DNA from: Dactylorhiza incarnata | Taxonomy: Eukaryota > Streptophyta > Magnoliopsida > Asparagales > Orchidaceae | Length of the DNA stretch: 64,000 nt | Reading direction: 5' to 3' | Assembly: GCA_033032865.1 (NCBI GenBank) | Contig: JAWHQI010000148.1 | Span: forward strand, 5,599,501-5,663,500 | Part shown: piece after piece, positions 22,393 through 34,012 of the stretch | Layout: the number at the start of each line of letters is the position of its first letter | Numbering within the stretch: position 1 is the first letter of the stretch | Translations under genes and position numbers: made by a program | Notes under the pieces: generated by a model | Databases searched by the model: none | Told to the model about the DNA's origin: nothing | What the model saw: the letters and a program-made list of their open reading frames with translations, nothing else

Positions 22393-23745
22393 CTTGTAGC
22401 TAGAGGTTTCTCTCAGAAGTATGGGGAGGATTATGAAGAAACATATAGCCCCATTGCTAAGATGACTTTGGTTCGGGCGGTGATCGCATTGGCAGCTTGC
22501 CAAGGGTGGAAGATTTGGCAACTCGACGTGAAGAACGCTTTCTTATATGGCGAGATTAACAAGGATATCTTCATGGATCAGCCACCTCGTTATGTATCCG
22601 AAGAGCACCCAGGATATGTTTGCAAGCTCAAGAAAACTCTTTACGGCTTGAAGAAAGCGCTTCGGGCGTGGTACGGGAAGATCGTAGAATACCTCCAATT
22701 ATGCGGATATTTTGCTTCTAATTAAGATTCAAGCTTATTCGTAAAGAAGATGGGCGAGCTTCAGGTCGTGGTGCTGCTGTACGTTGACGATATGATCGTC
22801 ACGGGGAATTCTGAAGTGGAGGTAGCTAGGCTTCGTGCTGAGCTAGTTATCAGATTCGAGATGAAGGATTTGGGTGAGCTCCACCATTTCCTTGGGCTCG
22901 AAGTGTAGAGGAAAGAGAGCGGTATGCTTGTTTCCCAAAAGGGCTATGCGGATCGAATCGTGAAGAGGTTCGGCATGGAAGGGGGGAAAAGCAGCTCTAC
23001 TCCACTGGAGGTTGGAGTTCATCTTCGGCGAGATGAAGGAAAGGTTCTTACCTATCCTTTGGTGTTCTGGGCTTTGGTCGGAAGTCTGATATACTTGACG
23101 ATCACGAGGCCAGATATTGCTTATGCAGTTGGCAGGGTGAGTCAGTTTATGGAAGAGCCTCGGAAGCCTCATCTTGTGGCAGCTAGGAGTATATTGAAGT
23201 ATGTCAAATCCACCTCGGATTTGGGTCTCTTCTACCGGAGAGATTCAGGCTTTTGCTTGCACGGGTACATGGATGCTGATTATGGAGGGGAATCAGATGA
23301 TCGGAGATCGACATCTGGATATGTCTTTATGACAGACCCTACAGCTATATCATGGTGCAGCAAGAAGCAGGATTCTGTGTCTGTCTCTACCACAGAAGCT
23401 GAGTACAAAGCGTCGTCTTTGGATGCTCAGGAAGCCATCTGGCTTAGGAGGCTTGTGGAGGACATTCATAGCGAGGTGCGAGGTCCTACTCTGCTACGTG
23501 GTGACAACGAGAGTGCTCTCAAATTGGTGAACAATCCAGATTGTCACGCGCGTACAAAGCACATAGAGATTCATCACCATTTCATTCGTGAGAAGGTGTT
23601 GGAGGGATCTCTGACTGTGGAGCATGTGCAGAGCAAGGAGAACGTTGCTGACATATCTACTAAGCCGTTGGCGAAGGGACCATTTGGTCGGTTGCGGAGT
23701 TTGCTTGGGCAGACTTCCACTTCCCCCTTCAAGGGGGAGTGTTAA
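22393..23745 (+). pseudogene. Reverse transcriptase and RNase H of copia element D
   Basis: It continues the same frame after the solo LTR. The reverse transcriptase has the WQLDVKNAFL block and an intact YVDD at 22780-22791. TAA at 22723 and TAG at 22906 interrupt it. The RNase H domain (about 23210-23650) shows DADYGG, STTEAEY and GDNESA motifs, then a C-terminal KENVADISTKPL, typical of copia. The frame ends five bases into the 3' LTR. Confidence 0.9.
23731..23739 (+). other. Polypurine tract of element D
   Basis: AAGGGGGAG abuts the 3' LTR start at 23740. Confidence 0.8.
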
Positions 23746-24877
23746 AATTTTGAAGTGGAAGTAGAGTTGTGCTGGGCGGTCTGCGAATTGGAGACCGCAG
23801 AGACCGCGAGGTCTGCGTTGGTTCTCTGGTCGGTTCTGTCTCAGCGGTTTTGTTTGAAGCAGTCTGATCTGGGAGACCGCTATCTATTCGGGCGGCTTGC
23901 GCCGGTTGGTCTGGCGACTTGTCCTAAGTCGGCTAGATATTCTTGGTCTGCCTTCTTTGGAAGAAGACCGGGCGATCTGCCTTCTTGAGACCACGGTGAC
24001 CGAGCGGTTTGGTTGTAACAGCAAGGTTTAATAAGGAGCTAAGAGCTATGCTGAGCTCGGGCGGTGTGCCTTGCGAGACCACTTGCGATCTGATGGGCGG
24101 TGATTGTATCCCGGTTTGTGCGGTGACGACATCTGTCTACTCGCCTATAAATAGGGGTGCAGGGCCCATCATTAATAACGAGAACTGTAAGAACCAATGT
24201 TGGCTTGATTGTGCCGGTCTCATTCTGAGGTCGTGCGGTTTGGGATTTTGTCTGATCAGTTTGTGTGTTCGCAGGTTAGCGGCTAGCAGCTAGCGGTCAG
24301 CTTGTCTCCCTTCTCCTAGCTTTGACTAAACAAGTCCGGGCGGACTATGTTTAGGTGTTCTTGGTCTGGTGCAGCGGACTCAGTTGATCAGGCGGTCTTA
24401 AGTGGCCAGGCGGTCTTGAGTTGCGGTCTGTCTCAGATAGCAGTTTCTTGTTCAGAGTTTGCGGGCTCTTCTATGATCAAGACCGTGCGGTCTGGGCGAT
24501 CAAGAAGTGCGAACTGTTTGGTTTTCAGCAGAGGAATAAAGCAGCAGGTCGGCGGTCTGTGGTTGCGGTCAGACAGGTGCGGCTTGTACTCTATTCGCGC
24601 GGTCTCAGGAGCTACTGTCGGACTTGTTTGTTCGCGCGGTCTGGCGGTCTCAAATTGTCAGGTCGCTGCAGCTTGTTTACCTTTGTGGTTTGTGCTTCTC
24701 TCCTCCGTGATTCTTATGAATCATGTCTCGCCATGTATACCTCGCTTTGTAAAGAGATAGTTAATATCATAACACTATTCAGTCTTCCCATTGTCATTGT
24801 TGTGCTACACTTGTGAATGGTTTTGTGATGTGATTCCTCTTTTTTTACTTCATCTCCGGACCTCAAGTTTTTTAACA
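23740..24877 (+). repeat. 3' LTR of copia element D
   Basis: 1,138 bp, TGTTAAAATT to TTTTTTAACA. It carries an extra 86-bp GCGGTCT-rich segment near 24494-24580 relative to the 5' LTR. Confidence 0.9.
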
Positions 24878-24882
24878 GCGCT

Positions 24883-25110
24883 ACCGCCAGATGCTTGTAT
24901 TTCCACCAGAACTCCTTCTCGTCGACATTAAGTGTCGATGGGAAGTTGTCCCTTCCCGTCGACAAGTCGACACGCTAGTGTCGGTGGTAGCGCTACTGCC
25001 GCGCGCTAGTGACTCTATCAGCACTCCTTCCCATCAACATTAAGTGTCGACGGGAAGTTACCCCTTCCCGTCGGCAAGTCGACACGCTAACGCGGGTGGT
25101 ATCTAATAGA
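24883..25110. repeat. 112-bp hairpin tandem repeat, units 2 and 3
   Basis: Two further units of the repeat at 16855-16970, each with the CGTCGACATTAAGTGTCGAC-type hairpin (somewhat mutated) and a GTAGCGCTAC palindrome. The array ends near 25100. Confidence 0.7.
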
Positions 25111-25790
25111 GAACAAATCCTCTGTTAAACACAACCAAATTTCTTCCCGTGAAGTCTCAGCTCCAATTAAGATCAATTCTTTCTTCCCATAGTTGCTGGA
25201 CTTTCACCACTATTCATGTGGCCCCTTATTAATCAAGTGCAATATTATAATTAAAACTCTCTTTAACAAGGGACTATTCATCATCTTCTCAAAATAAGAA
25301 TTAGGTCATTTCACCTTCTCTCCTCCAATACTCAGTTATTAGGCCACCGATCTTCATGAAATCAACTCCTTTAACATCGTATTGAAGAGGGGAGTTGATC
25401 AAATACATACACGTAGCGAACGATGCCCTAGAACATACGCTCTAGCATGGCCACTTCTTATGAAACTCCATTAATCTCACTAAATCAAGCTCTTTTGAGC
25501 TCAATGTCTCTCCTAATTAGATCTAAAGATATAGCACCAAGGGAGAGTGGTCAGAAGTCACCTGATTTCTGGCCGACGATCGCGGTAGTCTCCTCGGCGG
25601 CATGGTGGTGGTCAATCGAGCTCAGTCCTTCTCCAAGCTTGCTCCTCCAAGAACCCTACGTTAACACCTTGAGGTGTGAGGAAGAAGATGAAGAAAAGAA
25701 GAAGAAGAAGAAGAAGAAGATGATGAAGATGATGATGATTAATAGGGCCCTCTGATTAGGAGAGTTCAGCCCATTTGTGTTAGGAGAGAA

Positions 25791-25844
<54 letters not shown>

Positions 25845-26159
25845 CATTAACGAGTATTAAATGCAATCCAACTTTCCAAGCCTTATGTTCGTATTCCACA
25901 ACTAGGTGCCATCTACTTATTGGCTTTTAATTCCACCATTAGCAAAAGCTACCGCAGGCGTTAGCAAAAGCTACCGCCGACATTAGCTGCCTTCTACCAA
26001 TCCTTTGTCATTTGCATTCTAACTTTAAGGGGTGAGAGTTACACCCACTCCTGGAGATCAGGGCACATCCATGACACCATTAGGACCTCAAGACTCCTAC
26101 CTAGTCCAAGCATCTCCAAGTGACTCATGTCACTCGAGGGGTCTAGTTCGAATTGGAAA
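25111..26159. other. No gene; two microsatellites
   Basis: A GAA/GAT-rich simple repeat lies at about 25678-25740 and a (GA)n tract at 25795-25840. AGCAAAAGCTACCGC occurs twice near 25945-25975. The rest looks like old retroelement DNA with no domain. Confidence 0.5.
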
Positions 26160-26560
26160 ATTACATGTGCAACCCTGGCCACACCCCATGGGGTATGCGG
26201 CCCTGGCTGCACCTTTTGGGGGATGCGGCCCTGGAGGCACCCCATGGGTGTTGCGGCCTTGGGACACACCCCATGGGTTCGGCCTTAGCCACAACCCAAG
26301 GGAAATATGGCCTTGGCCGCACCCCCATTAGTGCGGCCTTGGCCATATCCCATTGTTACGGCGTTGGCCGCCCCCCATGGGTGGTGTGACCCTGGCCGCA
26401 CCACATTATGGGGGGTTCGTCCTTGGTCTCCAAATGGGGTGTGGATTTATCGCGCCCCTTAAGAGGGGTGCGGCCTGCACTCCCCTAGTGGGGTACGCTT
26501 CTATCCGCCCCCACTTAATGGGGTGTGGCTGCGATCATATCCAGCGATGGCGGGGTTTGG
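26160..26560. repeat. Degenerate repeat with CCCCATGGGG-type inverted cores
   Basis: About ten imperfect units of roughly 35-45 bp alternate a GCGGCCTTGGCCGCAC-like segment with a CCCCATGGGG-like palindrome. Short ORFs here are repeat artefacts. Confidence 0.5.
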
Positions 26561-27668
26561 CCTTGTTGCCACCCATATGGGCAATGTCGCGAGGCAGGTT
26601 CTTACTCTTATCCATATTCCCCTTTTATGGAGTTGAACATGGCTCTTTTGCCTCTACTTTCCCTTGGCGGGTCATTTGCTAACCTCACCCCTTGGAGCTC
26701 TATAACATTATGGGTGCATATCAATCATTATATGAATGTATTATGTATTGTGTTTGCATGTATCTCACTTGTATGTAGACCCTAGAATCATCTTTATCCT
26801 AATAAGAACAAATCAAATAGAATCATCACTTCACACTAGGTCTATAAAATGAAATTCTATTTTTGAATATATACAACATCATCACTATTAGTCATATGGC
26901 ATAACATTGCATTCAAACTCATCATTCTAGCATCTTCTTTTACGATAGGTAGAAATCAATTTCTATGTTTGTTATATCATGTCATGCTGGGCTAAGGTAA
27001 AATTAAATAATGAAATTTGAAAATCATGAAAATTATTTGGTCTTAAAAGCATATATCTAATTACAAAAATTATTCTAAAAAATCAAACAAACCCATAGTT
27101 TATGAATCGATCATTAGACTTAAACGCTTAGGATGTACGAGATCATTAACTTATGATTACATGTCTCACAATAGTGGGGGCGTAGGATTGTCTTGTCCTT
27201 AACCGGGGAGGGTTCCGGTGGGGCCTTGCGAGGCATTGGGGGAAGAGTGCTTGGATGAGCATTCTCTAGTATATGCATATGGGATTAACACCCCAACCTA
27301 AGGCTTGTGTGGAGCTCCTCATGCCCATTTATCACTTAGTACGGTGCTAAGGTATTGACATATAGTTAGAGTAGTTTTTAAGATATACTTATATTATTCA
27401 CTGCATGAACATTATTTCTTTTCACTATGATCACTTAAATCATGCATATTTGGTTTGTTCTAACAATGTGTCTTATGTTTGCATATTTTATCACTTTGAA
27501 CTTTAATGATCTCATAAAACACAAGTATTTGAAAAATCATCAAAAATATGCCTAAAAGTGCCTTCAAATCATCTCTATAAAGTCTGAAATTTCTACACTG
27601 AGAAGGCCTCTATAAAATAGCAATAAATTAAGGAAAAGATATTTCAAAAAATAAAGAAATATAGTACT
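26561..27668. other. AT-rich sequence, no gene seen
   Basis: No domain-bearing ORF. It is contiguous with 53381 onward before element C inserted, and may belong to the 3' region of the copia-like relic there. The left target duplicate of C, GTTTG, is at 27669-27673. Confidence 0.4.
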
Positions 27669-27673
27669 GTTTG

Positions 27674-28390
27674 TGTACAACCCCGTGTTCGCCCGAGAAG
27701 GAAAGACCCGAAAATGAGTTAATTAGGCTGGAAATGATAAACTTGTCACTGAGGAGTCGCGAGAACCAGGTAGTGCGAGCCAGTTCGATCTCGCGGGGAA
27801 GAACGCGAGACCATTCCTCGGGGGTTGTCGCCAGAAGGAAAGCGAGTGGAGCCTTTGCAGGCAGCTCGCGTGGAGAGTGTGCGAGTGGTACTCGCGAGGA
27901 GACTCGTGAGAAGTCTCATAAGTGGGGTTCTCGTAGGCCACTTGCCGAGGGGCTAAGGAAGGGAAATTACCCCTCTGCCCCTGGTGGCCTGCAGTTAGGC
28001 CCTCCAAACAATGAAGTTTGGTTGTTGGCAGGCCAAATTGGGGTGTGCTTAGTAAAACCAAAAGGCGGAACCCTGCTATTAACAGACCAGTCCAGAAAAA
28101 CTATAAATAAGACCCTAAGGGCACCTTTGAAGAGGACTTCTTTTTGGCTTCTCTCTCCTTAAGTCATCTTTGGTTAGCATTCTTAGAGCTCTCCAAGGTG
28201 CCCGACTACAGCTCTTGGCTTAGGAGGGGAAGCGCTCTACAATCTTCCAGGTGTGTGGTGGTACCTCCACACTGTCGCCATGGGTCTCATTCTAGGTCTT
28301 CGGTTAGGTTGCTCCGAGGGATCAGTAAGCGTGAGTTGCACCCATCTTTGGGGTCCGAACTCCTCGTTGGGCCGAATCCTAGTTCCAATA
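27674..28390 (+). repeat. 5' LTR of element C
   Basis: TGTACAACCC to GGTTCCAATA-type end (the 3' LTR ends in CAACA). It is homologous to the LTR at 55927-56661 of element E. Confidence 0.9.
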
Positions 28391-28412
28391 TTTTTGGTGC
28401 GGTGCGCGTGGA
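28391..28412 (+). other. Probable primer-binding site of element C
   Basis: TTTTTGGTGCGGTGCGCGTG directly follows the LTR. Element E has a near copy at 56662. The TGG start fits a tRNA primer, but I cannot assign the tRNA. Confidence 0.45.
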
Positions 28413-28447
28413 CAGCAGCTTGTGCAGGAAAGTTTCGAGGAAGCAGC

Positions 28448-29760
28448 ATGGCGGGAGATGACGAGCAGGGCAACGAGTTTGGCAGCTCGCAGCCGGCGGT
28501 GATATTAGGGATGTTCGCAGGCCTCAGGTGGGAGGTCCTCGAGAGTATCGATCTCGCTTTCGCCGTAGCTCCTCAGGTGCTCGCCCCTTCGGGGGTCGGC
28601 GAGTGTGCCCTGGGGGGAAGGGCAGGGAAGGAGGTGGCAGGAGCAGGGCGAGAACTCTTCGGGTGAGAGCTCTTTGCCAGCCCACCGAGCACCTCACCGG
28701 TAGGTCCGGTCCCGGCGAGCGATGTTCCAGTGAGCGCTGCTCCAGCGAGCATGTCCCCGAAGAGCGCAGTTCCAGCGAGCGCAGCTCTGGTGAGTATGGG
28801 TCCTGCGAGAGAAGTCGTAGGACGAGCCAAGCAGGAGAGGACTGCAAGCGGGAGCAGTCCTTTTTTCGAGCTGATGCTTTACGCACCAGTCCCGGAATGG
28901 TTCAGGGAGTGGGACATGGTCTACTATTGCGGCAAGGATAACCCTGTCCAACACTTGCAGTTGTTCGAGGACTCGGTCTCTATCCGGCCGATGTTAGATG
29001 CATTCAAGTGTCGGCTCTTCGCCGTCACTCTGAAGGAGAAGGCAGGGACTGGTTCCATCAACTCCCAGCCGGGTCGATCAACCAGTTCGAGGACTTGCAC
29101 AAAGGCTTCATGTTGCGCTTCTCGACTTCAAAGAAGAGGAAGAGGGACGCCGAGTTGCTCTTCATGGTCAAGCAGGAGCCTGGGGAGTCGCTGGCCCATT
29201 ACGCGGACCGGTTCCAGGAAGAGGTTCTACTTACCCAAGAGATGCTTGGGTTTTCCCTCCAGCTTACTTTAACGGTGGGGATGAGGGAGAGCTTTTTCAA
29301 GATGAGTTTGAAGAGGAAGGGCCCTGTCTCCTACGAGGAGTTGATGGAGAGGGTGGCGGAGGAGATTGATGGGTAGGAAGCTAACCCAGAGCTCACCGAG
29401 AGGCTAGCAAAGCTCAGTGAGTCGGAAGTCAAGCAGCAAGAAGTGCAGAGAAGAGAAGATCCCAGGGTCCCGGAGGTGGGGTGGAGGCATCAAGGCGGAG
29501 GAGCGCAGGCTCAAGGGAGGGGTTACGCCTCGGGAGGTGGTAACTTCCATGGGGGTCAGGGAAGACCCCATCAGTTGGCATGGAGGCAAGGTCCAAGGCA
29601 GATGCCTCTCCCAGCTCAGCAGGCCATGGCAATCAGGCGAGGAAGAGGAGGAAGAGGAAGGAGAGAAGGGGCAGGAGCAGAAGCGGGAGCAGGATGGAGA
29701 AGGGGGAACAGTGCGGCGGAGCCCGAGAGAGGGGGGGGGGGTGGCATTGCCATATTGTGA
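28448..29760 (+). pseudogene. gag of element C
   Basis: It starts at ATG 28448 (MAGDDEQGNEFG). TGA at 28664 interrupts the frame, which then continues through a stretch of VPAS-like five-residue repeats (about 28690-28800) encoded by 15-bp repeats. The retrotransposon gag domain spans about 28860-29370. A single-base deletion near 29041, seen against element E, shifts the frame, and TAG at 29374 interrupts again. The G-rich run at about 29730-29741 shifts the frame just before the zinc-finger-like CDFHREEGNATATC, where the His seen in element F is Asn. Confidence 0.82.
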
Positions 29761-30560
29761 CTTCCATCGGGAGGAAGGGAATGCAACGGCCACCTGCACA
29801 GAGTTCCTAGAAGTGAGAGAGGCCAGGGCACCAGCGCCGTGGGAGCAGCGGGCGGTGAGGATCAAGGAGGTCCTGCCTCAGGATGAGGAGGACGAGAGGT
29901 GTGAAGACCGGGCCGATGTGGGGGCCCGAGGGAGGATCGGGGTGATCCATGGGTGTGTAGGGATTAAGGCGACCCGGAAGGCCAGCCTCCATGCCAGGTA
30001 CCATCGTAGCGTAGCTTCGACGTCCCTAACCCAGCCCCCGTCGGAGAAGGTTTCATTCACCCAGAAGGACATGCCGGTTCATGAAGACCCATTCTGCGAT
30101 GCGCTGGTCATTCAGACGGCGATCAAGAAATTCATCGTCTCCCGAATCCTTGTGGATAATAGGAGCTCGGTCAACGTCATATTCAAGAAGGCGTTTGATG
30201 GGTTGGAGGTGGTGGCGCGAAGGGTGTTGGACTCGGATGACCCATTTTTTGGATTCTCCGGGGAGAGGAAGGAGGTAGAGGGGGGAGTGGGACTCCATGT
30301 AGTCCTGGGGGGGGGGGGGGGGGGGGGGGCAGTCCAGGAATTGTCGTTTTGTAATAGTGGACGCCCCCAGCAGCTACAGTGCCATCTTCGGACAGCCACT
30401 GATCAGTGCATTTCGCTGTGTCCCCTCCACCTTCCACCAGTGCCTTAAGTTCTATGATGGAGGAGTCCAGGTTCGGATAAGGGGAGATCCGAAGGTGGCC
30501 CGACAGTGCTATGTGACTGCCGTGAACACCATCTCTTGGATGGCCGAGGCGGAGGAGTAG
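29761..30560 (+). pseudogene. Protease region of element C
   Basis: It contains ILVDNRSSVNVIF, matching the Tat-type aspartic protease motif but with Arg where the active-site Gly is expected. A run of 23 G (30307-30329) shifts the frame. The downstream segment DAPSSYSAIFGQPLI ... STFHQCLKF and DPKVARQCY is typical of Tat polyproteins between protease and reverse transcriptase. TAG follows at 30558. Confidence 0.75.
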
Positions 30561-31890
30561 GATCGAGAGATAGGGAAGCTGGCAGGGCTCGAAGAAGAAG
30601 AGGAGAAGGAAGAAATAGAGGACCATGAGGAAGGGGCAGAAGAGATGATGTAGGTTCGGGAAGGAAGAAGGGAGGAGAAGGTCGAAGCGCCATCTTGCGA
30701 CGAGGAGAGGGAAGAAGGTTGGGGGGAGCAGTCCCGGTAGGAGGCCGTTGATGAGGTCATGGATCTTGAGGTCACCACCCGGGCGGGGGTGGTGGAAAAG
30801 GTCAAGGTCAGCGGCGAGCTCAGCCTGGAGGAGAAGAAGCAAATCCTGGCCTGTGTCTAGGAGAACGGATACATCTTCGCATGGAGTGCCGTGGAGATGC
30901 CCGGGATCGACGCAGATGTGGCTTGCTATCACCTCAACCTCGACCCCGGCACCCGCCCCATCCGTTAAAAGAAGAGGGCCATAGCAGACAAGCTGGAAGG
31001 GCCCATCCGAGAGGAGGTGGGTAAGCTCCTCCAGGCAGGTTTTGTATCGGAGATCTAATATCCAGGCTGGGTCTCTAACGTGGTTATGGTGAAAAATGAA
31101 GGAGGTAAGTGGAGGATGTGTATCGATTTTTCCTTGCTTAATAAATCATGCCCCAAGGATTGCTACCCCTTGCCTAGAATCGGCGTGCTGGTTGATTCAG
31201 CCATCGGTTTCCCTGTAATGCCTTTTTTAGATGTTGTTTCAGGTTATCATAAGATCCACATGCCCCCCCCCCCCCGACATCAAGGATGTCTCCTTCATCA
31301 CAGGGGATGGGTGATACTGCTATAAAATGATGCCCTTTGGGCTAAAAAATGCAGGGGCAACGTACCAGCGGATGATGGACAGAGTTCTATGAGAACAGAA
31401 AGGAAGGAACCTGGAGGTCTATGTGGATGACCTCATGGTCAAAAGCTGAGACTTGGGATCCCACCTCCGGGACCTCGAAGAGACCTTTGGGACTTTGCGG
31501 AAGTATAAAATGAAACTCAATCCCCATAAGTGTGTCTTCTGGGCAAGCCGAGGGAAGTTCCTTGGTCACCTGCTCTCCCCAGCATGGGTGGAGCCTAACC
31601 CAGATAAGGTCAAGTCCATTATGGAACTGGGATCACCAAGAAACGCCAAGGAGGTTTAGCGCCTCACAGGGAAGTTTGTCGGTCTCAGCAGATTCCTCTC
31701 CCGGGCAGGAGAAAAGTGTGCACCTTTCTTCAAGGTGTTGAGAGGGAATCGGAAATTCGAATGGACCTCAGAGTGTGAGGAAGCCTTCCAAGCATTGAAG
31801 AGGCAACTCACTCAGGTTCCCCTGCTCCAGGGGCCAAGGCAAGGGGAGGACCTATCCTTATATATACCTGGGGGTAGGATCTGAGGCAGT
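30561..31890 (+). pseudogene. Reverse transcriptase of element C
   Basis: Blocks in order: MPGIDADVACYHLNLDP, VVMVKNEGGKWRMCIDF, LNKSCPKDCYPLPRI, FGLKNAGATYQRMMD and VYVDD (YVDD at 31419-31430). Stops interrupt it at several places, and a run of 13 C at 31263-31275 shifts the frame inside the palm. A further shift lies near 31858 in a TATATATA stretch. It is not functional as written. Confidence 0.85.
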
Positions 31891-32541
31891 GAGTTCAGTG
31901 CTAGTCTGGGAAGAAGGCAGAAGGCAACTTCCAATTTACTACGTCAGCCGAGTGCTGAGGAAGGCGGAGCTCCGATACCCCATCCTAGAGAAGTTGGCCT
32001 TCGCTTTGGTAGTATCGGCTCTGAAGCTCCGTCCTTATTTCCAAGCACATTCAATCAAGGTGGTAACCGACCACCCCCTTCACAACATCATGGAAGGGGT
32101 ATATCACTCGGGAAGGCTAGCCAAGTGGTCCGTGGAGCTGAGCAAGTATGATATCTCGTTTGTACCAAGGTTATCAATAAAGGCGCAGGCGGTGGCAGAC
32201 TTCCTGGTAGATTATGTCACCGAGTTGGAGGAGCAGGAGGCGTCCCACTCAGATGCTTGGAAGATGTTAGTGGATGGGGCATCAGGGAAGCACTCCTTCG
32301 GTGGAGGGGTAATCCTAGTAAGTCCACATGGGACAAGGATTAAGCAGGCCATCATCATTCATTTCCCAATCACCAACAACCAGGCCGAGTACGAGGCGGT
32401 GATAGTAGGCATGCGGCTAGCCCGGGAGTTAGGTGTACAAGACGTGGAGGTCTCGACGGACTCCATGATGGTGGCGTGCCAGATCAGGGGGGAGTTTGAG
32501 GCAAAGGATCCACCCTCCAGCGCTACCTGGAGAAGGCCAAG
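31889..32541 (+). pseudogene. RNase H domains of element C
   Basis: The Ty3-type RNase H follows the reverse transcriptase (YYVSRVLRKAELRYPILEK, then VVTDHPL). A second RNase H-like domain begins at KMLVDGASGKHSFGGG and includes NNQAEYEAVI and STDSMMV; Tat elements are known for such a second domain. A one-base insertion near 32510 ends the frame before integrase. Confidence 0.75.
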
Positions 32542-33966
32542 GTGGTCATTGGGCAGTTCCGCACTTTCTCCATCAATCATGTGCCAAAGGAGGAGAGCAC
32601 TCATGCAGACCTCCTGGCCAAGTTTGGTCCCCGGGCAGGGCGGACGGTGTCGGAGCTCTTCCGACCATCCATCGAGGAAGGAGAGCTGATGGAGATAGAC
32701 CAGCAAGAGTCATGGATGATTCCCATCGTCACCTTCCTGATGTCGGGGAAGTTCCCCGAAGGGGAGGTGGACAAGCGACGGCTCAGGTACAAATCTGCCT
32801 ATTACTCCATGCATGCAGGTGGGCTGTATCGTAACACCCTTTCGGGACTCCTCGCCCGTTGTGTAGCCAAGGGGGAGGTCCCGAGGGTCTTGGAGGAGAT
32901 CCACTCAGGGGATTGTGGCAGCCACTCGAGGAGTAGGACATTGGAAGGAAGGGTGCTAAGGCAAGGTTATTTCTGGCCTACCCTCAGCAAGGATGAGAAA
33001 GAGTTCGCGAAGAAGTGCTCCAAGTGTCAGCTCTATGCTCCACTCCAACTTTTCCCAGCTCAGATGTTCCGGACCATCACAGCTCCGTGTCCCTTTGCGA
33101 TATGGGGGCTAGACCTGGTTGATCCTTTCCCCCAGACGAGTGGTCAGAGAAACTTCTTGCTAGTGATGATAGACTACTTCTCCAAGTGGCTAGAGGTGAA
33201 GGCGCTATCCAAGGTGACATCCCAAGTGGTAAGAAATTTTGTATGGGGAGAAGTAATTAGCAAGCACGGGCTCCCATTGGCCATAGTGACGGACAACGGG
33301 CCGAAGTTTGCAAGTGATGAGTTCATCATCTTCTGCTCTCAGCTTGGAATAGATCTTCGATTTGCGTCGGTCCACCACCCAAGGATCAATGGGCAGGTGG
33401 AGGAGGCAAACAAAATAATTGCGAGCCTACTCAAAAATAAGGTCGAGAACCTCAGGGGCAATTGGGTAGAGGAGCTGCCCTCGGTCCTCTGGGCCATAAG
33501 AACTACTCCAAACATGGCCACCGGAGAGACCCCTTTCAAACTGTCTCATGGATCAGAGGCCGTGCTTCCCATAGAGTTTGAGGTGAAGTCCCCCCGGGTA
33601 GTCACCGCGGGAGAAGGTGATGACGAGTGGTGGTCGGAGAACGAAGAGGATCAAAGGTTATCCTTGGACCTAGAGGAGTAACTCCGGGATTTCACCACCA
33701 TTCGGCAGGAGGAGGGAAAGAGGCAAATGGCCCGATACTTTGACCAGCATATCAGAATAAAACAGTTCGAGAAAGGGGACTTGGTCCTGAAGAAGGTCGA
33801 CGCGGTTGGGAGAGGAGTTGCGATTGTTAAACTTGACCCCAATTGGGAGGGGCCTTACATTGTAAGTGAAGTGCTCAAGTCAGGAGGGTATCACCTCCAG
33901 GATGTGGAAGGGGTACTTCCCGGCCGGGCCAGGAGTGGGGATGACTTGAAACGATTCTATCCATAA
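32542..33966 (+). pseudogene. Integrase of element C
   Basis: The HHCC zinc region (HSGDCGSHSRSR ... KKCSKCQ) is followed by the core with Asp in GLDLVDPF, Asp in VTDNGPKF and Glu in INGQVEEAN; 35 residues separate the last two, so the D,D-35-E triad is intact. TAA at 33679-33681 interrupts the frame, which continues through a chromatin-proximal C-terminal domain (KGDLVLKKV, NWEGPYIV) to TAA at 33964. This is the best-preserved domain of the element. Confidence 0.88.
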
Positions 33967-34012
33967 AAGTTTTTGTAATTAACTTGTATTTCTTGCTCTT
34001 CTTATATCAGCT

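Larger units (their letters stand above)
16971..24877 (+). mobile_element. Element D: degraded Ty1/copia retrotransposon
   Basis: Bounded by the target duplicate GCGCT (16966-16970 and 24878-24882). The LTRs are 1,052 and 1,138 bp, about 8% diverged by eye over the first 190 bp. The primer site is TGGTATCAAAGCC at 18023 (initiator-Met tRNA) and the polypurine tract AAGGGGGAG at 23731. The domain order is gag, protease, integrase, reverse transcriptase, RNase H, which is copia order. A solo LTR (20834-22387) sits inside reverse transcriptase. Several in-frame stops and gag frameshifts make it inactive. Confidence 0.93.

Noticed and set aside
28528..28941. Arg/Gly-rich plus-strand ORF
   Set aside because: Out of frame with the gag of element C, whose reading is supported by element E.
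29404..29865. Minus-strand Pro/Ser-rich ORFs opposite gag
   Set aside because: Shadow of the Gly/Arg-rich gag tail and G runs.
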